NCBI GenBank assembly: GCA_902521805.1
Contig: CABYTL010000001.1
Span: 123,167 to 187,166, forward strand
DNA from: an uncultured Pelagibacteraceae bacterium
GTDB taxonomy: Bacteria > Pseudomonadota > Alphaproteobacteria > Pelagibacterales > Pelagibacteraceae
Direction: 5' to 3'
DNA length: 64,000 nucleotides
The notes under the pieces: generated by a model
The model's database searches: none
What the model was told of the DNA's origin: nothing
The model's input: the letters and a program-made list of their open reading frames with translations, nothing else
In this document: positions 1 through 9,281 of the stretch, piece after piece
Numbering within the stretch: position 1 is the first letter of the stretch
Layout: every line of letters begins with the position of its first letter
Made by a program: the position numbers and the translations under genes

Positions 1-1
1 A

Positions 2-373
2 TTTCCTTCTGAGGTAATTCATAATATAAATGAATTTAATAGTTGTATAACTTCTATTAAAAAAAAAAATTATAAAACATCATATTATATTCCTAATAAT
101 ATTAAAACAAAATGTTTAGAAGAGTTAGAGTCTAGTATTTCTAATAATGGTGGATGTAGTTACGTAGATAAGATAACTAAAAAAATATATGAAAGTAAAC
201 TTTTTACAGATTTGTCGTTTGACTATAATAACTACGATTTTATAAAAAATAGTAAATATATTGATAAGTTTTTACTTAACACTTGGTATGTACCTGATAA
301 TGAAATTGCGTTAATAAACGACCAAAATTTCCGTTTAATAATTCCGTATAATGATAATGTTAATTATAACTAA
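2..373 (+). CDS. C-terminal part of an unrecognised protein (gene starts before the window)
   Basis: The frame beginning at base 2 is open for 123 codons and ends with TAA at 371-373; it has no start in the window, so this is the 3' end of a longer gene. The visible part is rich in Asn, Lys, Tyr and Ser, with one Trp near the end (LNTWYVPDNEIAL). I see no membrane segment and no motif I can name. It converges on slt with a 6-base gap. An unbroken frame this long is unlikely by chance at this base composition, but the function is unknown. Confidence 0.6.
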   Translation, partial: FPSEVIHNINEFNSCITSIKKKNYKTSYYIPNNIKTKCLEELESSISNNGGCSYVDKITKKIYESKLFTDLSFDYNNYDFIKNSKYIDKFLLNTWYVPDNEIALINDQNFRLIIPYNDNVNYN

Positions 374-379
374 AAGATT

Positions 380-2602
380 TTAAAATAGTGGCTTATCTTT
401 AAAAAAATCTAACATTTTAATTGGTCTTTGTTCTAATATATATCTGTAAACATTATAATTTTCTAAAACCCTTTGGACATAATTTCTAGTTTCTTTAAAT
501 TTGATTAGCTCTATCCAATCAACATAGTCAATTTGATTTTTTTGTGGATTTTTATTAATTTTTTTCCAATATTTAACTCTTTTGGGACCTGCGTTGTAAG
601 CCGCTATAGCAAAAGGATAAGCACCCTCATAATTAAGAATTAATCCTGCAATATAATGAGATCCTAAATTAATATTATATTCAGGATCAGTCGTTAATCT
701 TGATCTAGAGTAAGGTAAATTTGCTTGTTTAGCTACTAATTTTGCTGTGTAGGGCATTAATTGCATCAAACCTTTTGCACCTGCATGGCTATTTGCACTT
801 AAATCAAATTCACTCTCCTGTCTAATTATAGAAAGTATGAATGCAGTTTCAGGGATTTTTCTACCATTTACATATTTAGGAGCACTTATGATTGGATAAT
901 TATATTTGTTATGAAATCTTTTTTCATAAGAAGCTATTTTAGAAATTTGGATTGCAAAATCGAAACGTTCAATATTTGTTGAAAGTTCAGCTGCGAGTAA
1001 TTCACTTCCACTTCCAATATTATCATTAGCGATATGTCTTAAAAGAAATTTCGCATATTTATTTTCATTCAGTTCATCTAATAAATAAATCAATTTTACA
1101 ATCTCTTTTTTGAAAAAATATTCTCGATATTCTTTATTAATATCTATATCTTTTGATAATTCAAATTCTTGGCTGGGATCTAATTCTAAAAAAGCTAATT
1201 GTCCATAATAAGTAGTCAGATACATTGAAGCAATTTTAAACCATTCTTTAGATGATTCATTATTTCCTAGTTTTTTATATGTTCTTCCAAGCCAATAAGC
1301 TCCTCTTGCTACACTTATAGGATATCCGACATTTTCATGAAATTTTTCAAAATGATCTTTTGCTAACAAAGGATCATTTAAAAAACTTAAAGCTATCCAT
1401 CCACTCATCCACTCTGCTGCAGCAAATTCAGGACCTTCTGTCATTGCGTGATTACTTGTTATTTTATAAGCTAACTCATATTTTTTTTTGTATATTAGAG
1501 ATCTTGAAATAATTTCTCTTTCCACCCACCATTTATCTGGCCTTATAAGATAATCTTTTGTATTATTTATTTTTGTTAATATCTCAATAGAGCTGTCTAC
1601 TCTACCTCTTTTCCTTCTCCATTTTAATCTATCGTAATTAAGTCCTGCATCATCTTTAAATTTTTTAGGGACTTTTGATATTGCATTATCTACGCCATAA
1701 GATTTACTCATTAATAATTGTCTAGCAGTATACAAAAGCTCGTAATCTTTTGGTAAATATCTTAACAATCTTTTTAAATCCCAATACTTATTATTCCATG
1801 CAAGATAATCGGCTCTCTTAACATAATCGTCAGCATTTAAATATTTTTTAAATTTTTTTCGATAAAATCTTAATTGAGATTTTGATAATTCTGCAGTTAT
1901 CCAACCTTCTTTAATATATCTAGTTCCTTTTTCGTTATTTCCAATTAATATATAACTTTCACCAAGAATCATTTTACCAAATCCACTTAATGGTTCCGAT
2001 AAACCAAACCATCTAATAATTTTTTTTGGAGATATTTTCTCATTGGAAAGTTTATGTTCTGCTAAATATTTTAATCTATTTATTCTTGGATAATTCTCAT
2101 TATTATCTATAAAAACTTTATATTCATAATATGATGCATTATTTCCTTTTGTTAAGAGATGTCTCCATTGAATAAAATTATAAATAGATTTATCATTAGC
2201 TTTTTTGGCCACTTTTAGAGCTGAGGGCCAATTTTTTTTTTTCATCTCTAAAATGGCTTTTTTTGCAAGAGAAACATCTTTTTTACTATAAAATTTTGAA
2301 GAGATATTTTTCTTTTTTATATTTAACCCAGCAATTATTGGTTTTTTTTTTGGCAATAAAAGAATTATCTTTTTGTCCTTATTTTTATTTTCACTAATTT
2401 TTATATCTCCTTTGTCTTGAAAGTCTTTTTTTGGTTTAGATAGAGGTTTTAATAGGTTGACTGAAATTTTTTTTTTAATTTCTTTTTCAGTTAAAACTGG
2501 TTTTTTTAAAGGGAGTAATTTTTTTTCATCAGCTGATAAATAAGCTAAATTACAGGTAGTACAATAAATACAACCGATAAAAAACAATATTTTTTTACTC
2601 AT
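380..2602 (-). CDS. slt: soluble lytic murein transglycosylase (Slt family)
   Basis: This enzyme cleaves the MurNAc-GlcNAc bond of peptidoglycan to give 1,6-anhydro ends, in the periplasm. The 740-residue protein starts with a hydrophobic signal-like segment (about 5-25), then a Lys-rich linker, a long helical repeat region typical of the Slt70 doughnut (about 110-560), and a C-terminal SLT domain (about 582-700). The domain has catalytic Glu596 in RQESEFD, then AGAKGLMQLMP and AIAAYNAGP. It diverges from dapA across 42 bases. The family call is secure; the exact E. coli counterpart is less so. Confidence 0.92.
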   Translation of the reverse strand: MSKKILFFIGCIYCTTCNLAYLSADEKKLLPLKKPVLTEKEIKKKISVNLLKPLSKPKKDFQDKGDIKISENKNKDKKIILLLPKKKPIIAGLNIKKKNISSKFYSKKDVSLAKKAILEMKKKNWPSALKVAKKANDKSIYNFIQWRHLLTKGNNASYYEYKVFIDNNENYPRINRLKYLAEHKLSNEKISPKKIIRWFGLSEPLSGFGKMILGESYILIGNNEKGTRYIKEGWITAELSKSQLRFYRKKFKKYLNADDYVKRADYLAWNNKYWDLKRLLRYLPKDYELLYTARQLLMSKSYGVDNAISKVPKKFKDDAGLNYDRLKWRRKRGRVDSSIEILTKINNTKDYLIRPDKWWVEREIISRSLIYKKKYELAYKITSNHAMTEGPEFAAAEWMSGWIALSFLNDPLLAKDHFEKFHENVGYPISVARGAYWLGRTYKKLGNNESSKEWFKIASMYLTTYYGQLAFLELDPSQEFELSKDIDINKEYREYFFKKEIVKLIYLLDELNENKYAKFLLRHIANDNIGSGSELLAAELSTNIERFDFAIQISKIASYEKRFHNKYNYPIISAPKYVNGRKIPETAFILSIIRQESEFDLSANSHAGAKGLMQLMPYTAKLVAKQANLPYSRSRLTTDPEYNINLGSHYIAGLILNYEGAYPFAIAAYNAGPKRVKYWKKINKNPQKNQIDYVDWIELIKFKETRNYVQRVLENYNVYRYILEQRPIKMLDFFKDKPLF

Positions 2603-2644
2603 AATCTTTACTATATGAATCTATAAATTATGTTATAAGTATTT

Positions 2645-3526
2645 ATGTTTAAAGGTTCAAATGTAGCTTTAGTTACCCCGTTTAAAAATGATAAACTTGA
2701 TGAGGAGAATTACATCAAGTTAATTCATTTTCACATCGAAAATGGCACTAATGGACTAGTTCCAGCTGGAACAACTGGGGAATCTCCTACCTTAAGTCAT
2801 AATGAACACGAAAAAGTGATAGAACTTTGCGTTTCTGAAAGTAGAGGTAAAATCCCAGTTTTTGCTGGAACAGGATCAAATTCTACTGAAGAAGCTGTAT
2901 CTTTGACAAAACACGCTGAAAAGATTGGAGCAGATGGTGCTCTTATAGTAACCCCATATTATAATAAACCAACACAAGAAGGTTTGTATCAACATTATAA
3001 ATTAATTAATGACCAATGTGGAATTCCAATTTTAATCTACAATATACCAAGTAGATCTGTAATAGACATGTCAGTAGATACGATGGCAAGATTAAGTGAA
3101 TTAAAAAATATTATAGGTGTAAAAGATGCAACTGGGGATCTAGATAGAGTAGATCAGACTTTAAAAAAAATAGGAAAAGATTTTATTCAGTTAACCGGAA
3201 ATGATGATAATGCTTTAGAATTCAACAAAAGAGGAGGAGTAGGAGCAATAAGTGTTACAGCAAATATTGCACCAAAGATTTGTTCTGATTTTCAAAAATT
3301 TTCAATTTCAAACAACAGTACAGAAAATATGGAGGCTGAAGCTTTAAATAGAATTTTACAACCGGTTCACCATGCAATGTTTGTTGAGAGCAATCCTAGT
3401 CCTGTGAAATATGCCGCAAAATTATTAAAATTATGTGATGATAGCGTTAGGTTACCATTAGTCAAAGTGACAGATAAAACAAAAGACATTGTAGAAAAAG
3501 CTCTTAAGTCTGCAAAATTGCTTTAA
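2645..3526 (+). CDS. dapA: 4-hydroxy-tetrahydrodipicolinate synthase
   Basis: DapA condenses pyruvate with aspartate semialdehyde, the first committed step to lysine and meso-diaminopimelate. The full 293-residue barrel shows the substrate motif [10 protein letters not shown] (about 41-50), Tyr132 in LIYNIPSRS and Schiff-base Lys160 in GVKDATGD. It heads a ten-gene plus-strand run and overlaps smpB by one base. No Shine-Dalgarno sequence precedes the ATG. A TATAAG box lies only five bases upstream, so the mRNA may be leaderless. Confidence 0.96.
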   Translation: MFKGSNVALVTPFKNDKLDEENYIKLIHFHIENGTNGLVPAGTTGESPTLSHNEHEKVIELCVSESRGKIPVFAGTGSNSTEEAVSLTKHAEKIGADGALIVTPYYNKPTQEGLYQHYKLINDQCGIPILIYNIPSRSVIDMSVDTMARLSELKNIIGVKDATGDLDRVDQTLKKIGKDFIQLTGNDDNALEFNKRGGVGAISVTANIAPKICSDFQKFSISNNSTENMEAEALNRILQPVHHAMFVESNPSPVKYAAKLLKLCDDSVRLPLVKVTDKTKDIVEKALKSAKLL

Positions 3527-3996
3527 TGATTAAAAAAACCAATGTTGGTTTAAAGATTATTTGTTTAAATAGAAAAGCAAACTTTAACTATTTTTTTGAA
3601 GATTTAATTGAAGCAGGTATAGTTCTTAAAGGATCAGAAATAAAATCAGTCAGAGATGGAAAAGTTAATTTAGCAGATTCCTACGCTGTTGAAAAAAATA
3701 GAGAAATAATTTTAATTAATTCACATATCGCACAATATAAACAAGCAAGTATTTCTAATCATAATCCAATTGACGATAGAAAATTATTACTAAATAAACG
3801 ACAAATAAATAAATTAATTGGTAAAATGCAGAGAGAAGGTTTTACAATAGTTCCAACAAAAATGTATTTTAAAAATGGTAAAGCAAAAATTGAAATTGCA
3901 GTTGCAAAAGGAAAAAAACAATACGATAAAAGAGCAACAAAAAAAGAGAGAGATTGGAATCGTGATAAAGCTCGTTATATTAGAAAATCAAGTTAA
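3526..3996 (+). CDS. smpB: SsrA-binding protein
   Basis: SmpB delivers tmRNA to stalled ribosomes for trans-translation. The 156-residue protein has the typical N-terminal barrel ([18 protein letters not shown] core, NLADSYA) and the basic C-terminal tail ending in [12 protein letters not shown]. Length is normal. It overlaps dapA by one base (TAATG) and abuts folK. The tmRNA gene itself is not visible in this window. Confidence 0.95.
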   Translation: MIKKTNVGLKIICLNRKANFNYFFEDLIEAGIVLKGSEIKSVRDGKVNLADSYAVEKNREIILINSHIAQYKQASISNHNPIDDRKLLLNKRQINKLIGKMQREGFTIVPTKMYFKNGKAKIEIAVAKGKKQYDKRATKKERDWNRDKARYIRKSS

Positions 3997-4473
3997 ATGA
4001 TATATATAGGAATTGGCTCCAACCTTGGAAACAGAATACATAATATTGAAAAAGCTAAATACTTTTTAAATTTAAGTGGAGTTAAAATACATAAATCCTC
4101 AAGTTATTACGAAACCTTATCTTGGCCTGACACAAGTCAACCAAAATTTATTAATATAGTTATACAATCTAAATCCAGATTTTCACCTGAGAAATATATG
4201 AAAATTTTCAAGTCAACTGAAAAAAAATTAGGTAGAAAAAAAGGGTTAAAGAACTCACCACGTATATGTGATATTGATATAATTTCTTACGATCAAAAAA
4301 TATTATCTGGAAATATTACAATCCCACATAAAAGAATGTTTGAAAGAAATTTTGTGCTTTTTCCTATGTATGAGTTAGATAAGAATTGGATTCATCCTAA
4401 AAAGAATATAAGTATAAGAAAATTAATCTTTTCTTTACCAATAAAGGATATTAAATCTATTAAACAAATTTAA
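3997..4473 (+). CDS. folK: 2-amino-4-hydroxy-6-hydroxymethyldihydropteridine pyrophosphokinase
   Basis: HPPK transfers pyrophosphate from ATP to the pterin precursor in folate synthesis. The 158-residue protein begins IYIGIGSNLGNR, carries the ICDIDIISY acidic Mg-binding motif and the PHKRMFERNFVLFPM segment, all diagnostic of HPPK. The start codon immediately follows the smpB stop, with no spacer. The other folate genes are not beside it. Confidence 0.93.
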   Translation: MIYIGIGSNLGNRIHNIEKAKYFLNLSGVKIHKSSSYYETLSWPDTSQPKFINIVIQSKSRFSPEKYMKIFKSTEKKLGRKKGLKNSPRICDIDIISYDQKILSGNITIPHKRMFERNFVLFPMYELDKNWIHPKKNISIRKLIFSLPIKDIKSIKQI

Positions 4474-4493
4474 TTTAATGTTATAATAAATTA

Positions 4494-6239
4494 ATGCTAA
4501 ATTCAGATGATTTAATCAACAAAATTAAGGGTTATAATAAATTTGTAAACTTAGATCGTTTAAATAAAGCTTATGATTTTGCTATTAAAGCTCACTCAAA
4601 TCAAAAAAGAGATTCAGGAGATCCTTATTCAGTACATCCTATTGAGGTAGCAAATATATTAACTGACTTAAAATTAGACTCAGCCACTATAGCAACTGGT
4701 TTATTACACGACACTATAGAGGATACATTCGCAACTTATGAAATTATCAAAAAAGAATTTGGTGAAGAAGTGGCTGAACTTGTAGACGGAGTAACTAAGA
4801 TTTCTGTGTTTGAAAATACCGCAGCAGCTAATTCAAAAGCTGAGAATTTTAGAAAACTTATTTTAGCTACCTCTAAAGATATTAGAGTTTTGTTAGTTAA
4901 GTTAGCTGATCGACTTCATAATATGAGAACAATTAAATCAATCAAGCGAGATGATAAAAAAAAGAGGATTGCTCAAGAAACTATGGAAATTTATGCTCCT
5001 TTGGCTGATAGGATGGGTATGCACAGAATAAGAGATGAACTTGAAGATTTGTCCTTTGAGATATTAAATTTTGATGCAAGAAAACTTATTCAAAACAGAC
5101 TAAATGAAATTAAAAAAGACAAAGAAGATGTATTTGACACTCTTTCTCAAGAAATCAAAAGTTTACTTACTGAAAATAGTATTAATGTATCAATAAACGG
5201 AAGAGAAAAGACTCCTTTTTCTATTTGGAGAAAAGTACAGAAAAAAAGAGTTTCATTGGAACAAATTACAGACATATTAGGCTTTAGAATAATTTTAAAT
5301 GATATAGATGAGTGCTATCAAACATTAGGTATCTTACATAAAAAATGGAATTGTATTCCTGGTAAATTTAAAGATTATATTTCATCACCAAAAATTAATG
5401 GTTACAAATCTCTTCATACTTCTGTCATAGGTTCTAATAAAAAACCCATAGAAATTCAAATAAGAACTTCAAAGATGCATGATTTTGCAGAAAGAGGAAT
5501 CGCATCACATTGGCAATATAAATCGTCTGAAAAAATTAATTCATTACAATGGAAAGAATACGACTGGTTAAAAGACTTAGTAGAGATTATTGAAAAAAAC
5601 GAAAATCCTGAACATTCATATGAGTATACAAAATTACAAATGTTTCAAGAAAATGTATTTTGTTTTACACCTAAAGGATCAGTAATCAAATTACCAAAAA
5701 ATGCATCATCTGTAGATTTTGCATATGCAGTACATACAAAAATAGGTGACACAGCAGTTGGGTGTGAAATTAATGGAAATAAAAGCGAGATGCAAACTAT
5801 TTTGAGAAATGGAGATAGAGTTAAAATCATAACTTCTAAAAATCAATCTCCATCATTACACTGGATACCTGTAACAAAAACTGGAAAAGCTAGGGCGGCA
5901 ATAAGAAGATATTGGCATAATAAAGGAGAAGAAAAAGAGAGAAAATTAAAGAGATATAATACTACCCTTTGGATATCTTTACCTGATAAACCAGGACAAT
6001 TAGGAAGCATAAGTTCACTTATAGGAAACCATAAATTAAATATATCAGGTCTAGAAATGGCTGGAAAAAATCCCAATTACATCAATTTTAAATTTCAATT
6101 AATTATTAAAAATTTAAAGAATTTTACTAATTTTATTGCGGAGTTAAAACAAAAAGGTATAAAATTTAAGATAATTAGACACGAAGATAAAAGAAATGCT
6201 TTCACACAAAAAATCCTTAGATATTTTAAAAAGAACTAA
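4494..6239 (+). CDS. spoT: bifunctional (p)ppGpp synthetase/hydrolase, shortened
   Basis: This Rel/SpoT enzyme makes and degrades (p)ppGpp. The HD hydrolase domain shows His48, His72-Asp73 and LADRLHNMRT (138-146). The synthetase domain (about 240-345) has DYISSPKINGYKSLHTS and EIQIRTSKMHDFAERG, so both activities should be present. A TGS domain (386-447) and a C-terminal ACT domain (492-565) follow. At 581 residues it is shorter than the usual 700 or more: the helical and zinc-finger segment between TGS and ACT is nearly absent. TATAAT ends six bases before the ATG. pyrE begins inside its 3' end. Confidence 0.94.
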   Translation: MLNSDDLINKIKGYNKFVNLDRLNKAYDFAIKAHSNQKRDSGDPYSVHPIEVANILTDLKLDSATIATGLLHDTIEDTFATYEIIKKEFGEEVAELVDGVTKISVFENTAAANSKAENFRKLILATSKDIRVLLVKLADRLHNMRTIKSIKRDDKKKRIAQETMEIYAPLADRMGMHRIRDELEDLSFEILNFDARKLIQNRLNEIKKDKEDVFDTLSQEIKSLLTENSINVSINGREKTPFSIWRKVQKKRVSLEQITDILGFRIILNDIDECYQTLGILHKKWNCIPGKFKDYISSPKINGYKSLHTSVIGSNKKPIEIQIRTSKMHDFAERGIASHWQYKSSEKINSLQWKEYDWLKDLVEIIEKNENPEHSYEYTKLQMFQENVFCFTPKGSVIKLPKNASSVDFAYAVHTKIGDTAVGCEINGNKSEMQTILRNGDRVKIITSKNQSPSLHWIPVTKTGKARAAIRRYWHNKGEEKERKLKRYNTTLWISLPDKPGQLGSISSLIGNHKLNISGLEMAGKNPNYINFKFQLIIKNLKNFTNFIAELKQKGIKFKIIRHEDKRNAFTQKILRYFKKN

Positions 6240-6783
6240 TGCACTTTTAGAAGGACATTTTGTATTATCTTCAGGCTTACATTCATCAAAATATATTCAG
6301 TGCGCAAAGTTATTAAGCTATCCATATCAAGCACAATTAATATGCAAGTCATTAGCTAATAAAATAAAAAATAATTTTAAGAAAATAGATCTAATACTGG
6401 CCCCTGCAATGGGTGGAATTATTATAGGATATGAAATTGGAAAATTATTAAAAAAGGAAACAATTTTTTGTGAGAGAGTGAATGGTAAATTTACACTAAG
6501 AAGAGGTTTTGAAATTCAACAAAATTCAAAAGTATTAATTATTGAGGATGTAATTACAACTGGTAAATCAAGCAATGAATGTGTTAAGCTGATTAAAAAA
6601 GCTAAAGCTAAATTAGTAGGATTTGCTGCTATAATTGATCGCTCAACAAAAAAAAATTTAAAAATAGAAAAAAAAATAATTTCCCATCTTAAAATCGATG
6701 TTCCAACTTATAAATTTAATCAATTACCTAATGAATTAAAATCAATACCAATCACAACACCAGGAAGTAGATTTATTAAGTGA
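6196..6783 (+). CDS. pyrE: orotate phosphoribosyltransferase
   Basis: PyrE joins orotate and PRPP to form OMP in pyrimidine synthesis. The 195-residue protein contains the PRPP-binding motif VLIIEDVITTGKS (about 113-125) and GHFVLSSGLHSSKYIQ near the N terminus. The ATG at 6196 lies 44 bases inside the rel/spoT gene, in another frame. It is preferred because the conserved LLEGHFVLSSG segment comes only 16 residues later, leaving no good later start. It overlaps pdxJ by four bases (GTGA). Confidence 0.92.
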   Translation: MLSHKKSLDILKRTNALLEGHFVLSSGLHSSKYIQCAKLLSYPYQAQLICKSLANKIKNNFKKIDLILAPAMGGIIIGYEIGKLLKKETIFCERVNGKFTLRRGFEIQQNSKVLIIEDVITTGKSSNECVKLIKKAKAKLVGFAAIIDRSTKKNLKIEKKIISHLKIDVPTYKFNQLPNELKSIPITTPGSRFIK

Positions 6784-7496
6784 AAAGAATAGGTGTGAAC
6801 ATTGATCATATTGCAACTCTTAGAAATGCAAGAGGAGAGCATCATCCAGATCCTTTTTTTGCTGCAAAATTTGTAAAAAAATTAGGTGCAGACTCAATTA
6901 CAATACATCTAAGAGAAGACAGACGTCATATTAATGACTCTGATGCTAAAAAAATTTGTTCAATAAAAAATCTTTTGGTAAATTTAGAAATTTCAATTAA
7001 GGATGAAATAGTTGAGAATGCTCTAAAAATAAATCCTAATTTTATTTGTATAGTTCCAGAAAATAGAAAAGAAGTTACAACTGAAGGTGGATTAAATTTA
7101 AAAAAAAATAAGAATAAAATAAAAAGTATTATTAACTTATTTAAAAAAAAAAGGATAAGAACCAGTCTTTTTATAAATCCAAATTTAAATGATATTCTAA
7201 TTTCAAAAGATTTGGGAGCTGATTGTATCGAAATCCACACTGGAAGATTAGCTAATTTAGTTAAATCAAAAAAAAATATCTATAAGGAATTATTAAGAAT
7301 TAAAAAGTCCTCAAAATTAGCTGAACAATTAGGTATGGAGGTTCACGCTGGTCATGGACTGGATTATAGATCAACTAAATTATTATCAAAAATTAATGAG
7401 ATAAAAGAATTTAATATAGGACATTTTATTATAGGCGAGTCAGTTTTTTACGGTCTCCAAAAAGTAATAAAAGAATTTAGGAAAATTGTAAAATAA
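6780..7496 (+). CDS. pdxJ: pyridoxine 5'-phosphate synthase
   Basis: PdxJ condenses 1-deoxyxylulose 5-phosphate with 3-amino-2-oxopropyl phosphate to pyridoxine phosphate (DXP-dependent vitamin B6 route). The 238-residue barrel begins GVNIDHIATLRNARG and includes VNLEISIKDE, EVHAGHGLDY and FNIGHFIIGES, all characteristic. The start is GTG, overlapping the pyrE stop. It shares TAATG with acpS. Confidence 0.95.
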   Translation: MKRIGVNIDHIATLRNARGEHHPDPFFAAKFVKKLGADSITIHLREDRRHINDSDAKKICSIKNLLVNLEISIKDEIVENALKINPNFICIVPENRKEVTTEGGLNLKKNKNKIKSIINLFKKKRIRTSLFINPNLNDILISKDLGADCIEIHTGRLANLVKSKKNIYKELLRIKKSSKLAEQLGMEVHAGHGLDYRSTKLLSKINEIKEFNIGHFIIGESVFYGLQKVIKEFRKIVK

Positions 7497-7882
7497 TGAA
7501 AACTATTGGTATCGGAGTAGATATTGTTAAGACCGCTAGAATTAAATCTTCCTTAAAAAATAAAAGATTTATAAATAAAATTTTTGGAAAAAAAGAAATT
7601 TTTACTTCAAAAAAATTATCTAATAGAACAAGTTATTATTCAAAACGATTTGCTGCAAAAGAGGCGTTAGCTAAAGCTTTAGGAACAGGCTTTAGAAATA
7701 ACCTTAATTTTCAAGATATCCAGATAGCTAATGACAAATTAGGAAAACCATATTATTTGATAAATACGAAGATAAAAAACTTGATTAAAAAAAATAAGAA
7801 AGTTAAAAATTTTGATTTATTTCTCTCAATTTCTGATGAAAAAGATTACTCTATAGCTTTTGCGATAATTCAAAAATTATAA
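7496..7882 (+). CDS. acpS: holo-[acyl-carrier-protein] synthase
   Basis: AcpS moves phosphopantetheine from CoA to acyl carrier protein, activating it for fatty acid synthesis. The 128-residue protein has GIGVDIVKTARI (Mg-binding Asp8), the YYSKRFAAKEALAKALGTGF signature and a C-terminal LSISDEKDYSIAFAI strand. It overlaps pdxJ and lepB by one base each, matching the alphaproteobacterial pdxJ-acpS-lepB-rnc order. Confidence 0.94.
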   Translation: MKTIGIGVDIVKTARIKSSLKNKRFINKIFGKKEIFTSKKLSNRTSYYSKRFAAKEALAKALGTGFRNNLNFQDIQIANDKLGKPYYLINTKIKNLIKKNKKVKNFDLFLSISDEKDYSIAFAIIQKL

Positions 7883-8616
7883 TGATAAAAAAAAAATTTT
7901 TATTAGATAATATTAAAACTTTATTTTACGCTCTTATAATAGCTATAATTATAAGATCATTATTAATTCAACCATTTTATATTCCTTCCTCATCAATGGA
8001 ACCAACATTATTAGTTGGAGATAGAATATTTGTAACTAAATATTCATATGGTTACAGTAAAAACTCATTTCCATTTAGTCCACCTATATTAAATAAAAGA
8101 ATATTTTTTTCCAAACCAGAGAGAGGTGATGTAGTAGTATTTAAAACACCAGCAGATAACAGAACTGATTATATTAAAAGATTAATAGGTTTACCGGGTG
8201 ATAGTATTCAATTTATAGACTCAAATTTATATATTAATAATTCTGAAATAATAAAATCTGTGATTTCAAAAAATGATAAGATTTATTGTGGAACCAAAAC
8301 TATAGATGTATTTACATTTCAAGAAAAACTTCCAAATGGTAAATCCCATATATCAGTATATTTAAAAAATTTCACTTTTCAAGATTCTGATATTTTTAAA
8401 ATACCAGAAAATCACTATTTCTTTTTAGGTGATAATAGGGACTGCTCTAAAGATAGCAGATTTTTATCTAGTGTAGGATATGTTCATAAAGATAATCTTG
8501 TAGGTAAAGCCCAATTTATTTTTTTTTCATCTGACAAATTGATAGGTAGTTTTTTTACATTTTGGAAATGGCATAAATCAATAAGATTAAATAGATTCTT
8601 AAAAAAGATTAATTGA
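7882..8616 (+). CDS. lepB: signal peptidase I
   Basis: LepB removes signal peptides from exported proteins on the outer face of the inner membrane. The 244-residue protein has one N-terminal membrane segment (about 13-30). Catalytic Ser38 lies in PSSSMEPTL, Lys99 in DYIKRLIGLPGD, and the GDNRDCSKDSR box is near residue 190. A 10-base A run near the start stays in frame. The gene overlaps rnc by four bases (ATGA). Confidence 0.95.
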   Translation: MIKKKFLLDNIKTLFYALIIAIIIRSLLIQPFYIPSSSMEPTLLVGDRIFVTKYSYGYSKNSFPFSPPILNKRIFFSKPERGDVVVFKTPADNRTDYIKRLIGLPGDSIQFIDSNLYINNSEIIKSVISKNDKIYCGTKTIDVFTFQEKLPNGKSHISVYLKNFTFQDSDIFKIPENHYFFLGDNRDCSKDSRFLSSVGYVHKDNLVGKAQFIFFSSDKLIGSFFTFWKWHKSIRLNRFLKKIN

Positions 8617-9281
8617 TGAAAAAAGATTATTTAAATTTAGAAAAAAAAATTAATATAAAATTTAAAGACATCGATTTATTAATTAGAAGTTTAACACATA
8701 AAAGTTTTGACAAAATTGACAACAATGAAAAAATTGAATTCTTAGGCGATAGAGTTTTAGGTCTTGTTATTGCAAAAAAACTTCTTGAAATATATCCAAA
8801 TGAAAAAGAGGGAATATTAGATAAAAAATTTGCTTCTTTAGTAAATAAAAAAACTTGTTTAGAAATAGGAAAATTTATTAAACTAGAAAAATATATCTTA
8901 ACTTTGAATCCAAAGAATAAAAATGTCTCAATAGAAGATAAGGTAATCTCTGATTGTTGTGAAGCTTTAATAGGTGCAATATATCTTGATAAAGGCTTTA
9001 CAACTACAGAAAATTTTATTCTTACTTTCTGGAAGGAAAATATTAAAAAAAGTATAATTACTCAAATTGACTCAAAAACAAAATTACAAGAATATTCCTT
9101 AAAGAAATATAAAAAACTTCCAACATATAAAACATTATCTAATACAGGACCAAGACACAAACCAATATTTAAGATAGGTGTAAAACTTCCTAATACAAGA
9201 TTTTACATTGGAGAAGGTTCTTCAAAAAAAGATGCTGAGCAAGATGCTGCATCTTTATGTATAAAAAATAATTTGAAATAA
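8613..9281 (+). CDS. rnc: ribonuclease III
   Basis: RNase III cuts double-stranded RNA in rRNA and mRNA processing. The 222-residue protein shows the catalytic signature KIEFLGDRVLGLVI (about 41-54), the acidic second site DCCEALIGAIYLD and a C-terminal dsRNA-binding domain (TKLQEYSLKK to AEQDAASLCI). It overlaps recO by one base. In most alphaproteobacteria era sits between these two genes; here it does not. Confidence 0.94.
   Translation: MMKKDYLNLEKKINIKFKDIDLLIRSLTHKSFDKIDNNEKIEFLGDRVLGLVIAKKLLEIYPNEKEGILDKKFASLVNKKTCLEIGKFIKLEKYILTLNPKNKNVSIEDKVISDCCEALIGAIYLDKGFTTTENFILTFWKENIKKSIITQIDSKTKLQEYSLKKYKKLPTYKTLSNTGPRHKPIFKIGVKLPNTRFYIGEGSSKKDAEQDAASLCIKNNLK

Noticed and set aside
5645..6076. 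Antisense reading frames inside rel/spoT and similar ones inside gyrA, metY and hppA
   Set aside because: They mirror conserved genes, lack family similarity and have no promoter or ribosome site; they are shadows.
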